Of a stretch of 64,000 nt of DNA, positions 11,891 through 19,478 are shown in pieces. Position 1 is the stretch's first letter; the number at the start of each line of letters is the position of its first letter. The position numbers were made by a program, and so were the translations under genes. Source of the DNA: Paenarthrobacter aurescens (GTDB taxonomy: Bacteria; Actinomycetota; Actinomycetes; Actinomycetales; Micrococcaceae); the NCBI RefSeq assembly GCF_041549525.1, contig NZ_CP157456.1, positions 1 through 64,000 on the forward strand. Direction: 5' to 3'. The notes beneath the pieces are model-generated. The model searched no databases. It was given only the letters and a program-made list of their open reading frames with translations, and was not told the origin of the DNA.

Positions 11891-12766
11891 TTACGCACCG
11901 CCGCGGCGGGCGCCTTGCGCAGAATTGGCGGTGTGAATGGCGCGGAGCAACTTTGCCGGGAAGTACACCGAGAAGAACACCACCATAGGCGCCTTCAAGG
12001 CCATCTTCTTGACGTTGTGGGCCTTGTACGTGCGGTCGAAGCGCTGGACGTAGTAGCGGTAGTCCCTGGGCGAGTCCTCAAGCCGCCGTGCGGACATCCC
12101 GGAAACCATTTGGGGAAGGTACTGCACCTTGAGGTCGTGCTCAAACAGATGCAGCGAAAGATCGATGTCCTCGTGCATCTCATCTTTGGGGTCCAGGCAC
12201 GCTTCATCGCGAATGGTTTCCCACGCCGAGCGGCGAAGGGCCATGTTGGACCCGAAGAGGAAATGGTACTGGTGCTTGGCCAGGCGGAGCATGAGCTGGC
12301 GCATTTTGTCGTCCGCTTTGAGCCCAAACCGGCGCATTGGCATGTCGTAGTAAACCACCGGACCTGTGGCCGCCGCTACGGAGGGATCCATGAAAGCTTT
12401 TTGGACTTGCTCCACCCAATCAGGTTCAAGGACGGAGTCGGCGTCGATGCGGCCCACCACGTCCCCTGTGGCATTGTTCAGTCCATGGTTACGTGTGGGG
12501 ATCAGTCCCTGTGCAGCCTCCTGGCGCAGCAGGATGATGGGGCTTTCGGGGTATTCCTGCTGCATCTGACGCACGATTCTGGCCGTGCGGTCCGTGGACA
12601 AATTATCCACAACGATGATCTCTTCGGCAGGAACCGACTGGTAGATGGCCGCGATGAGGCACTGGCGAATGACGCTTTCCTCGTTATACGCCGGGATGAC
12701 GATGGACACGCCGGGAGGTTCCGGAGCATCCTGGAGGGCACCCGCAAGGGGTCTATCGGCTGACAT
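11891..12766 (-). CDS. Family 2 glycosyltransferase
   Basis: This 291-aa protein has a GT-A fold typical of GT2. It contains VSIVIPAYNEE, a DNLSTDRTA stretch, and the metal-binding DADS motif (GRIDADSVLEPDW), followed by an acceptor-binding half with EMHEDIDLS. No transmembrane helix is certain, although the C-terminal MVVFFSVYFPAKLLRAI is hydrophobic and could touch the membrane. ATG 12766 is preferred over an in-frame TTG at 12793. The sugar donor and acceptor are unknown. Confidence 0.85.
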   Translation of the reverse strand: MSADRPLAGALQDAPEPPGVSIVIPAYNEESVIRQCLIAAIYQSVPAEEIIVVDNLSTDRTARIVRQMQQEYPESPIILLRQEAAQGLIPTRNHGLNNATGDVVGRIDADSVLEPDWVEQVQKAFMDPSVAAATGPVVYYDMPMRRFGLKADDKMRQLMLRLAKHQYHFLFGSNMALRRSAWETIRDEACLDPKDEMHEDIDLSLHLFEHDLKVQYLPQMVSGMSARRLEDSPRDYRYYVQRFDRTYKAHNVKKMALKAPMVVFFSVYFPAKLLRAIHTANSAQGARRGGA

Positions 12767-12830
12767 CACTCCAAATCTAACACTCGGGGCCAAGTGTCCG
12801 ATGGAGGCTTTGGTTACAAGCCGGCAAACA

Positions 12831-12866
12831 CTGAAGGGACCCCGGCAATAGCCGGGATCCCTTCAG
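12831..12866 (-). terminator. Terminator of the hendecad-repeat gene
   Basis: Hairpin GAAGGGAcCCCGGC, loop AATA, GCCGGGaTCCCTTC, about 40 bp downstream of the stop of the gene on the minus strand. Confidence 0.7.
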
Positions 12867-12908
12867 ATTTCTGACTTACAGGCCCCTGCTGAGGCCACGG
12901 GTCAAGGT

Positions 12909-13886
12909 TTAGTTCTGGGCACCTTTGGCGTCGGAGTCCTTGCCATCGGTGTCCTTATGCAGGCTGGCCGCGATGTTCTTCACGGCAGTCTTCGCGTCGG
13001 TTGCAACTTTCTCCGTGGAGTCCTCAACGTTCTTGAAGGCATCCTTGGTGGCCTGCTCGACTTCAGCTGCGGCCTCCTCCGGAGTGATGTCCGAGGACTT
13101 GGTCTCAGAGACTGCCGCTGCCGGAGCAGACACAGCGGCCTCTGCTGGAGCAGTTGTGGACGCAGCTGCAGGTACAGGAGCGGGCGTGGGGGTAACCGGT
13201 GAAGGCGTCTTCCACGGATCCTCAACCGGCTTGGAGGCCTTCCAGGCAGCAACACCTGCAGCAGCGGCGGCAGCAATGACGGTGACGATCAGCCATCCGC
13301 GCTTCTTCGGCTTGGGCTGTTCCTTCACCAGCGCGGTGGTCACTGCCTTGCTGGCCTGATCAGTAACTGCCTTGATCTGCTTGCCGGTGGCCTGGGCCTG
13401 CTCCTGGACGCTGTGGACAACGCCGGAATCAACAAGCCTCTGCGCCACGGCATCCACCTGGGCAGGAGCGTTCTCAAGCACGTGATGGACCGCTACCGAG
13501 GCCTGTCCCAGCTGCTCGGAGAGCTTGGGGAGGTACTCGTCCACTACCTTGTCCCGTGCAATTCCCAGCGCCGGGGTTGCCCTGTTGAGGGTCTCCTGGA
13601 TCCTGGGTGTGGCGTCTTCCACTACGTCATGGATCTTTGGCGCGAGGTGCGCCAACCCGTCCTGAATCCGCGGCGTAACAACTGCAACGCCGTCGGCGAG
13701 GTTGTGCGCAGCGGACTTCAGCCCCTCTTGGATCTTGGGGGAAGCGGTATCAATGCCGTGCTGGATGCGGGGAACAGCCCAATTGACGGCTGCTTCCACA
13801 CGCGGTGCAGCCCAGTCCCGTGCGTTATCCACACCGGCCGTCACTGATTGTTCGAGTTCGCGGGCAATACGGTCTGATTTCTTCAC
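12909..13886 (-). CDS. Hendecad-repeat single-pass membrane protein, function unknown
   Basis: A 325-aa protein that I cannot assign to a named family. Residues 26-113 are eight uninterrupted 11-residue units, most opening with (A/V/S/T)P(R/K)IQ, for example VPRIQHGIDTA, TPRIQDGLAHL and APKIHDVVEDA. An amphipathic stretch follows. One transmembrane helix (RGWLIVTVIAAAAAAGVAAW, about residue 220) comes next, then a Pro/Thr/Ala-rich linker and a charged tail ending KDSDAKGAQN. GTG 13886 is chosen because GGGAGG lies just upstream. Hendecad repeats occur in LEA proteins and apolipoproteins that lie on membranes; a membrane- or envelope-associated stress role is inference. Confidence 0.75.
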   Translation of the reverse strand: MKKSDRIARELEQSVTAGVDNARDWAAPRVEAAVNWAVPRIQHGIDTASPKIQEGLKSAAHNLADGVAVVTPRIQDGLAHLAPKIHDVVEDATPRIQETLNRATPALGIARDKVVDEYLPKLSEQLGQASVAVHHVLENAPAQVDAVAQRLVDSGVVHSVQEQAQATGKQIKAVTDQASKAVTTALVKEQPKPKKRGWLIVTVIAAAAAAGVAAWKASKPVEDPWKTPSPVTPTPAPVPAAASTTAPAEAAVSAPAAAVSETKSSDITPEEAAAEVEQATKDAFKNVEDSTEKVATDAKTAVKNIAASLHKDTDGKDSDAKGAQN

Positions 13887-14040
13887 AACTACCTCCCGAT
13901 ACACATGCTCGTTTGTTGCTAGCCTACGTCGCTTGTGGAACACCGGCTATTCCTCTGTCCGAGATCGTCCAGGATTTCACCGAGCGCGGAACCGGCTTTA
14001 CAGCCGGACGGGCGTTGACCCTGCATGGAAGAATGGGGCC
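13887..14040. promoter_or_regulatory. Divergent promoter region
   Basis: 154 bp between two divergent genes. It must hold the promoters of the hendecad-repeat gene (RBS GGGAGG) and the cyclophilin gene. No clear operator was seen. Confidence 0.4.
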
Positions 14041-14583
14041 ATGACCATCGCAACCGCAAAAGCAACGATCCACACGAGCCTCGGCGACATCAAGGTTGAC
14101 CTCTTCGGCAACCACGCCCCCAAGACGGTCGCCAACTTCATTGGCCTGGCCACGGGCGAAAAGTCCTGGAACCACCCGGAAACCGGCGAAGACAAGACCG
14201 GCACCCCCCTGTACAACGGCACCATTTTCCACCGGATCATCAAAGACTTCATGATCCAGGCAGGCGATCCCCTGGGACGCGGCGTGGGTGGCCCGGGCTA
14301 CCAGTTTGATGACGAAATCCACCCGGAACTGACCTTCAACGCTCCGTACAAGCTTGCAATGGCCAACGCCGGCATCCAGATGGGCAAGGGCACCAACGGG
14401 TCACAGTTCTTCATCACCACCGTCAACACCGATTGGCTGTTCGGCAAGCACAGCATCTTCGGCGAAGTAACGGATGAGGAATCCCGCAAGGTTGTGGACG
14501 CCATCGAGTCCGTCCGCACCGGCATGGGCGACCGCCCGGTTGAGGATGTTGTCATCAACAGCATCGACATCGAACAGCTCTAA
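14041..14583 (+). CDS. ppiA: Peptidyl-prolyl cis-trans isomerase, cyclophilin type
   Basis: This 180-aa cyclophilin lacks a signal peptide and is therefore cytoplasmic. Family motifs are clear: FHRIIKDFMIQAGDPLGRGVGGPGY (contains the catalytic arginine), NGSQFFITT and FGEVTD. The enzyme speeds proline isomerisation during protein folding. The position near gyrA and upstream of the rhomboid gene matches the ppiA locus of mycobacteria. The rhomboid gene starts 21 bp downstream, so the two are probably cotranscribed. Confidence 0.94.
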   Translation: MTIATAKATIHTSLGDIKVDLFGNHAPKTVANFIGLATGEKSWNHPETGEDKTGTPLYNGTIFHRIIKDFMIQAGDPLGRGVGGPGYQFDDEIHPELTFNAPYKLAMANAGIQMGKGTNGSQFFITTVNTDWLFGKHSIFGEVTDEESRKVVDAIESVRTGMGDRPVEDVVINSIDIEQL

Positions 14584-14604
14584 TCACACGCTGAACCAGA
14601 GCTC

Positions 14605-15459
14605 ATGAGTTACGGAATTCCGTCGGCAGAGCCGTCCGCTGATATTCCGGTGTGCCCACGGCACCCGGACAGGCCCTCCTATGTGCGCTGCCAGCGCTGT
14701 GGGCGCCCTGCGTGCCCTGAGTGCCAGCGGACGGCAGCCGTCGGATTCCAATGTGTTGACTGCGTCAACGAACAAAAACGTACGACGCCGGCATACAAGT
14801 CCCCTTACGGCGGAGCCTTGGCAGTGGGCCGGCCTTTGGTGACGTACGTGATCATCGGCCTGTGTGCACTCGTCTACGCTCTTCAGTGGTTGCTGCCGGG
14901 GGACGCGGTTTTCCAGAATTTCGCGTTCGCGAACGTCTTCGCAGAGAACCAGCCTTGGCGCATGCTGACGTCAGCGTTCCTGCACTCCCAAGGATTCCTG
15001 CTCCACATAGTCCTGAACATGTACACGCTGTGGATCTTCGGACAGGCCCTTGAGCCTTTGCTCGGGCGTATCCGCTTCCTCGCTGTGTACCTTATCTCCG
15101 CAGTCGGTGGCTCAGTGGGCTTCCTGCTGCTCACCCCGGACCGGCCCTTGGTGGGCGTGGTAGGTGCTTCCGGCGCCATCTTCGGCCTCTTCGGTGCCAT
15201 GCTTGTTGTGCAGCGTCATAGGGGCGGAGAGACCAAGCAACTGTGGGTCTTGATCGCCATCAACGGTGCCATCGGTTTCTTTGTTCCAAGCATTGCCTGG
15301 CAGGCACACCTTGGTGGCCTGATCACGGGCGGCCTGGCTGCTGCTGCGATTGCATATGCTCCACGGGGCAAGAACCAGGCGTTGATGCAAGCAGGTGGGC
15401 TGATTCTGGTAGCCGGGCTGTTGGCCGTGGTTACCTGGTTCCGGGTCACTTCAGGCTAG
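14605..15459 (+). CDS. Rhomboid family intramembrane serine protease with zinc-finger N-terminus
   Basis: A 284-aa polytopic membrane protein. Residues about 12-50 form a cysteine-rich B-box-like finger (CPRHPDR, CQRCGRPACPEC, CVDC). The rhomboid core follows, with the catalytic serine in VGASGAIFG (Ser189) and the histidine in QAHLGG (His235). Rhomboids cleave transmembrane substrates within the bilayer. The N-terminal finger is common in actinobacterial rhomboids next to ppiA, and its partner is unknown. It ends 31 bp before the convergent GyrI-like gene. Confidence 0.9.
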   Translation: MSYGIPSAEPSADIPVCPRHPDRPSYVRCQRCGRPACPECQRTAAVGFQCVDCVNEQKRTTPAYKSPYGGALAVGRPLVTYVIIGLCALVYALQWLLPGDAVFQNFAFANVFAENQPWRMLTSAFLHSQGFLLHIVLNMYTLWIFGQALEPLLGRIRFLAVYLISAVGGSVGFLLLTPDRPLVGVVGASGAIFGLFGAMLVVQRHRGGETKQLWVLIAINGAIGFFVPSIAWQAHLGGLITGGLAAAAIAYAPRGKNQALMQAGGLILVAGLLAVVTWFRVTSG

Positions 15460-15490
15460 CCTGCCTTCAGGAAGACCCCATTTAGCTGGC

Positions 15491-16108
15491 CTACCCGAGC
15501 CTGATGACCGGCTGCCGCAGAATTGTTTTGAGCTTCTCCGGTGCGGTACGGCGGGGATCACTGAGGTAAATCTCGTGGTGCTTGCCAGTCATATCCAAGG
15601 CCTGCTCCGGGATGAACCTGCTGTGCATCTCCTCCAGCACCGGCCCCTCATGGTCATAGGGACCCACATGCAGCGTCTGGACGCTGAGGCCTTCCTCAAG
15701 TGGTTCCAGGCGAAGAGTCTCCAAGAGCGGGCTCTCCCCCTTCTTCCCCACAGCTTCCTTTGCCGTTTCCACATGGTCCCCCGTAATCCACTCGGGGACC
15801 ATGTTCAGCACCGTCCAGTCCCAGCGGGACTTGTCCCTGGCACTGGTGAATGACTCCATGTCATCGGACCACCACAGCGCCTCAAGCGGCATCACGGTGT
15901 AATCCTTCCCAAGCTCGCGCTTACTCAGGAACTTCAAGGTGTAGGCCACCGGGTACAGCGTGGCTAGAGCGTCTTTGTAGGACTGGGCTTCGTTGGGGTC
16001 CCCGTGCCCATCGATCATGAGGAACTGCAGGGGAGGAACCGTCACCAGCGAGAACTTGCCGTGCTGCGCGCTAAAGGTGGGAATCAGCTTTTTGAAGTCG
16101 CTCTTCAT
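15491..16108 (-). CDS. GyrI-like small-molecule-binding domain protein
   Basis: This 205-aa protein consists of a stand-alone GyrI-like (SOUL/BacT) domain with FLMIDGHGDPN near the start and LHVGPYDHEGPVLEEMHSRFI in the second half. Such domains bind amphipathic ligands and occur as effector domains of AraC/MerR regulators or alone; here no DNA-binding domain is present. ATG 16108 is chosen because a longer N-terminus would run into repeat DNA. Three direct repeats at 18-bp spacing lie just upstream (16122-16167). Confidence 0.8.
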   Translation of the reverse strand: MKSDFKKLIPTFSAQHGKFSLVTVPPLQFLMIDGHGDPNEAQSYKDALATLYPVAYTLKFLSKRELGKDYTVMPLEALWWSDDMESFTSARDKSRWDWTVLNMVPEWITGDHVETAKEAVGKKGESPLLETLRLEPLEEGLSVQTLHVGPYDHEGPVLEEMHSRFIPEQALDMTGKHHEIYLSDPRRTAPEKLKTILRQPVIRLG

Positions 16109-16121
16109 GGCACCACCGTAC

Positions 16122-16167
16122 TGGGACCTCGCAGTGTGTTGGGACCTCGACGTGTACTGGCACCTGT
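16122..16167. repeat. Three direct repeats with 18-bp period
   Basis: TGGGACCTCG at 16122-16131 and 16140-16149, then TGGCACCTGT at 16158-16167, all at exact 18-bp steps. They lie between the GyrI-like gene start and the first DnaA box of the cluster. They could be operator half-sites or iteron-like elements. Confidence 0.6.
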
Positions 16168-16220
16168 TTGACGGCGCGCACTTTTCCCCACTTATCCACA
16201 ACGGTTATCCACAGTGTGTG

Positions 16221-16240
16221 TAACTTACAGGGTTGTAGTT
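16221..16240. repeat. TAACTTACA-N5-GTAGTT motif, copy 1
   Basis: Copy 1 of a 20-bp bipartite motif: TAACTTACA, five variable bases, GTAGTT. The two parts are near inverted repeats (AACTtAC/GTAGTT). Copy 2 is at 16440-16459 with identical spacing. Confidence 0.55.
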
Positions 16241-16439
16241 ATCCGCAAAAGCCCTCTGTGGACCCGCGAAACCGGAAGATATCCCCCGAAAGGCATGGGT
16301 TTCTCAACAGCTGTGGATAACTTTGTCCCCTTGTTGCGTGGAAGTGTGGATAAGAGAGCCACTTCTGGAGCAGTTGTGGACAATCCTGTTAATGACGCTG
16401 TGGAGAGCCGAATATCAACAGGCTTATCAACAGTGTTAA

Positions 16440-16459
16440 TAACTTACACAGATGTAGTT
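16440..16459. repeat. TAACTTACA-N5-GTAGTT motif, copy 2
   Basis: Second copy, 219 bp after the first, with the same five-base spacer length but different spacer bases. Both copies flank the first DnaA-box group. Confidence 0.55.
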
Positions 16460-16897
16460 CAGACCCCAGAGGGGGTCCAAATTGCCCTGCAAGCCGGGGA
16501 TTGCTACCTCGAAACCCACAACCTTATCCCCACCTGTGGATAACTTCCACAGGGGCGGTTGTTGTTAAGTGGGTAACTCTCCACCAGGCGGGCCTGCCAT
16601 CAACAACAGGGGAAGCTGTGGAAGACCGCCCACCACCCTTTAAAAATGTGCTTCGGCGAAGGCGACAATCCTGCAGTGCTGAACATTGGGTGAAGCTTGG
16701 CGAACTATCCACAGCACAACACACAGTGGGTATAAGTGGAATGGCCACGACAGCAGAGCTAAATCACTGGACTGACAGCGATGTTGCGGGCAAGTACGTG
16801 GATGTCCACAGAAGTTATCCACGGTTGTGGATAAAGTTACGCACTTCTGTGGACAAGGTCTGTGGAGTGAGAGCGGTCCAGCCGCGAGTGCGGCAGC

Positions 16898-17497
16898 TTA
16901 GGTCCAGACTCCTGAGGTGCCCCGCCTGTGGCTGTCCATCAGGTGGGTATCGATGATGCCTACAGCTTCCATAAGGGCATACATGGTGGTGGGTCCCACG
17001 AAAGCGAAGCCCTTCTTCCTCAGGGCTTTGGATAGTGCAACTGACTCAGGGGAGCTGGTTGGTATCTCCGCCATGGAGGTTGGCATGGGGGTGGTTTGGG
17101 GCTGGAATGACCAGACGAAGCCCACCAGCCCGCCTTCCTCACGTAAAGCAATGGTGGCCTTGGCGTTGGTGATGGCGGCTTTGATCTTTAGCCGGTTGCG
17201 CACGATTCCGGCGTCGAGCATGAGCCGCTCTACATCCGCCTCGGTGAAGGCGGCGACACACTCCGGATGGAAGTCCACGAATGCCCGCCGGAAGGCATCC
17301 CGTTTCCGAAGAATGGTGGCCCAGGACAAACCAGCTTGAAACGCTTCGAGACTGATGCGCTCATACATGCCCTGCTCATCGCGGACAGGCATTCCCCACT
17401 CATGGTCGTAGTAAGCCTGCATGAGGGGATCTGAGGACGCCCACAACGGACGGGCCAGGCCGTCCTCACCGACGATCGTGCCACTATCCGGGGTCAT
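16898..17497 (-). CDS. tag: DNA-3-methyladenine glycosylase I (Tag), zinc ligands mostly lost
   Basis: A 199-aa base-excision glycosylase that removes 3-methyladenine from DNA. Tag motifs are clear: DPLMQAYYDHEWG, LEAFQAGLSWATILRKR (Glu51 matches E. coli Glu38), and IPTSSPESVALSKALRKKGFAFVGPTTMYALMEA in segments. Compared from memory with E. coli Tag, the zinc ligands Cys4, His17 and Cys179 are replaced by Pro17, Tyr30 and Ser189; only His175 is kept (His185). It lies 111 bp downstream of alkB on the same strand and is probably the last gene of the alkylation-repair unit. Confidence 0.92.
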   Translation of the reverse strand: MTPDSGTIVGEDGLARPLWASSDPLMQAYYDHEWGMPVRDEQGMYERISLEAFQAGLSWATILRKRDAFRRAFVDFHPECVAAFTEADVERLMLDAGIVRNRLKIKAAITNAKATIALREEGGLVGFVWSFQPQTTPMPTSMAEIPTSSPESVALSKALRKKGFAFVGPTTMYALMEAVGIIDTHLMDSHRRGTSGVWT

Positions 17498-17608
17498 GCG
17501 TGCTCCTCTGGGGCTGGCCCATTCAAGAACCAGATGGTAATTCTGCTTCCTGCAATATTCTGCCCGGTGCCTCGGACATTTTCTTGAACGGACGCCAGAC
17601 GCCGGGCG

Positions 17609-18325
17609 TCAGGATAATCCGGTGACCCGCATGGTGATGTTGATCCGCCCCCGTGAGAGCCCGCACCCATCCGGTGCCGTGTCCGGGAAGACTTTGGGGA
17701 TGCCGTGATAAGCGAACCTGGACGGGCCTCCAAAGACGAAGAGGTCTCCGGAGCGAAGTTCAACGTCCTTGTATGGCTTGGTCCGCGTCTGCGTATTGCC
17801 AAAGCGAAAAAGGCACGTTTCACCGATGCTCAGCGAAACCACAGGTGCGTTGGAGCGCTCGTCCTTATCCTGGTGCATGCCCATGGCGGCGCCGTCATCA
17901 TAAAAGTTCACCAGCGCGGCGTCGGGCGTGTAATCGGTGGCCAAGGCGCTCAGGGATTCATCAATTTCCCCGCCAGAGACATAGGCGGCTTCCACCGCCT
18001 TCCGCCCCAAGCGCACCATCCAGTCCGGGAAATCGAGCACAGGACGGCCGTTGACGTCGGTGGCTTCCCGTGTATAGCGGTAAGGCTGCCAGTGCCAACC
18101 GAGGCAAACGGTCCGTACCGACATCTGGTGTCCACCCGGAAGAGTAGCTGCGCGTAAGGGAACCGGCCCTTGTGTCCATTCGCCAAAGCGCGCCACGATC
18201 CATCGCTGCTGCTCCACAGTGAGCCAGCCGGGAATGTGGACGGCGCCGGGCGCTACCAGGCGAGGACCGGCGTCGTGCGTTTCCGGCTTTACCAGCTCCA
18301 GCGGAAACAGTGCGTCCTCGCTCAT
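17609..18325 (-). CDS. alkB: AlkB-type alpha-ketoglutarate-dependent DNA repair dioxygenase
   Basis: A 238-aa Fe(II)/2-oxoglutarate dioxygenase that directly reverses 1-methyladenine and 3-methylcytosine damage. Iron ligands are visible: His151 and Asp153 in MHQDKDE, and His207 in FAYHGIP. The 2-oxoglutarate motif is RINITMR (Arg227, Asn229, Arg233). Its ATG overlaps the stop of the upstream methyltransferase gene (ATGA), so the two are translationally coupled. Confidence 0.94.
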   Translation of the reverse strand: MSEDALFPLELVKPETHDAGPRLVAPGAVHIPGWLTVEQQRWIVARFGEWTQGPVPLRAATLPGGHQMSVRTVCLGWHWQPYRYTREATDVNGRPVLDFPDWMVRLGRKAVEAAYVSGGEIDESLSALATDYTPDAALVNFYDDGAAMGMHQDKDERSNAPVVSLSIGETCLFRFGNTQTRTKPYKDVELRSGDLFVFGGPSRFAYHGIPKVFPDTAPDGCGLSRGRINITMRVTGLS

Positions 18326-18951
18326 GCTGCCGCCTCAAGGCGGAGCAGGGCGCGTTTAGCCTCGATTCCGCCGAGGTAGCCGCCAAAGTTGCCGTCCGAC
18401 TTCACTACACGGTGGCACGGCACGATGAGGGGCAAAGGATTGGTGGCGCAGGCAGTTCCCACGGCTCGCACGGCATTCGGACTGCCGGCCGCCTGGGCAA
18501 CCTGGGCGTAGCTGGCTGTGTCGCCGTAAGGAATCCGGGGCAGGTGGCGCAGGACGTTGAGGCGGAATCCACGGGACAGCCGGAAATCCAGCGTGAGATC
18601 GAACTCCGTCCTGGTGCCCGCAAAGTACTCCTCGAGTTCGCGGGCGGCGTCATCCAGGCGGGCCGGAGCCTGAAGAATGCGGGGACTCACGGTGTTGGCC
18701 AGAAACTGCAGAACGGCGTCGTGGTCTTCCAGCTCGAAGGCTACGCGGACTATTCCACGGTCCGTAGCTGCCAAGAGTAGCTTCCCCAGCGGGGAGTCTA
18801 CGATCCTGTACGCGATGTCCAGGGTGTGAGTGAGCTGGGCGTCGCGTGCCAAACGGGCATGAAGGCTGGCAATGGCCGGCTCAAGTCCGGCGTCCAAAGG
18901 GTGCAGGAGTGAAACAACCTCTGCGTGATCGGGGCTGAGTTCAAGCGTCAT
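18322..18951 (-). CDS. Methylated-DNA--[protein]-cysteine S-methyltransferase, Ada-C-like, with N-terminal extension
   Basis: This 209-aa protein has the suicide cysteine in PCHRVV (Cys179). The stretch before it reads ACATNPLPLIVPCHR, which resembles the C-terminal domain of Ada (ACAAN type) rather than Ogt (ANGRNP type). About 45 extra residues precede the usual domain start (LSPDHAEVVSLLHPLDAGLE region). The start overlaps the sigma-factor stop (ATGA) and the stop overlaps alkB. A pairing of this kind suggests the protein may sense methylation for the sigma factor; that role is inferred. Confidence 0.85.
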   Translation of the reverse strand: MTLELSPDHAEVVSLLHPLDAGLEPAIASLHARLARDAQLTHTLDIAYRIVDSPLGKLLLAATDRGIVRVAFELEDHDAVLQFLANTVSPRILQAPARLDDAARELEEYFAGTRTEFDLTLDFRLSRGFRLNVLRHLPRIPYGDTASYAQVAQAAGSPNAVRAVGTACATNPLPLIVPCHRVVKSDGNFGGYLGGIEAKRALLRLEAAA

Positions 18952-19478
18952 AAGATGTCCCCTTTCGAGGAGGTATGAGCCAGCGACGGATGGATGAAAA
19001 GAGCGGAGCGGAGAGCTTTTACGCCGTCGGCTGCGGCGCGACGGGCAGCGTCTGCGGTACCGCCCAACAAGGCTGCAACGTCCTTATAAGGAAGACCGCC
19101 AAGGTAGTGGTAGGCCACGGCCTGCCGCTGCTTGGGGGGAAGCCTTGAGAGGGCATGGAGCAAATCCTCGTGACCGTCCCCGGGGATGCCCAGACTGGAG
19201 CGTTGCTCCGGTGGTTGGTCAACGGGAAGGGCGCGGCGGGATCCAGCCCGTACATGGTCTATGCATTTCCGGTGGGCGATGGTCACCAGCCATGCCTCGA
19301 CGTTGGCTTCAGGAGGCAGCGCCGGGTAAGCCTGCAATGCGGCCAGAAAGGTATCCGACCAGGCATCATCGGCATCATGCACGCCGAGAATTGCACGGCA
19401 CACACGAAGCACTGTTGCGCCTTGTTCACGGACCACTGCTTCGAATGGCTTCTTGGGGACTGCTTGCCCGGGCTTCAT
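18948..19478 (-). CDS. Sigma-70 family (ECF-type) RNA polymerase sigma factor
   Basis: A 176-aa protein with only sigma regions 2 and 4. Region 2 includes LRVCRAILGVHDADDAWSDTF and VEAWLVTIAHRKCIDHVR. Region 4 includes LPPKQRQAVAYHYLGGLPYKDVAALLGG and an HTH ending in AADGVKALR. No anti-sigma gene is adjacent; both neighbours are DNA methyltransferases. Its start overlaps the ogt stop (TGATG) and its stop overlaps the Ada-C-like gene (ATGA). It probably controls this alkylation-repair operon. Confidence 0.88.
   Translation of the reverse strand: MKPGQAVPKKPFEAVVREQGATVLRVCRAILGVHDADDAWSDTFLAALQAYPALPPEANVEAWLVTIAHRKCIDHVRAGSRRALPVDQPPEQRSSLGIPGDGHEDLLHALSRLPPKQRQAVAYHYLGGLPYKDVAALLGGTADAARRAAADGVKALRSALFIHPSLAHTSSKGDIL

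Larger units (their letters stand above)
16192..16856. other. Off-origin DnaA-box cluster
   Basis: Gene-free stretch of about 790 bp (16109-16897). Perfect TTATCCACA boxes start at 16192, 16205, 16312 (rev), 16345 (rev), 16535 (rev) and 16826 (rev). TTGTCCACA-type boxes start at 16375 (rev) and 16848 (rev). One-mismatch boxes start at 16239, 16424, 16524, 16705 and 16815. Boxes cluster in three groups (16192-16432, 16524-16543, 16705-16856), with AT-rich DNA near 16406-16448. The ORFs that cross it are not coding-like. It may be a DnaA-titrating site or an accessory part of the origin. Confidence 0.8.

Noticed and set aside
16119..16176. Repeat-like peptide (YWDLAVCWDLDVYWHL) encoded by the 18-bp repeats
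   Set aside because: Any DNA repeat with a period divisible by three gives peptide repeats; there is no start codon with RBS.
16214..16956. Two open frames of 109 and 151 codons in the DnaA-box cluster
   Set aside because: They lack an RBS, read through repeated TTATCCACA boxes and show no domain or typical codon use.
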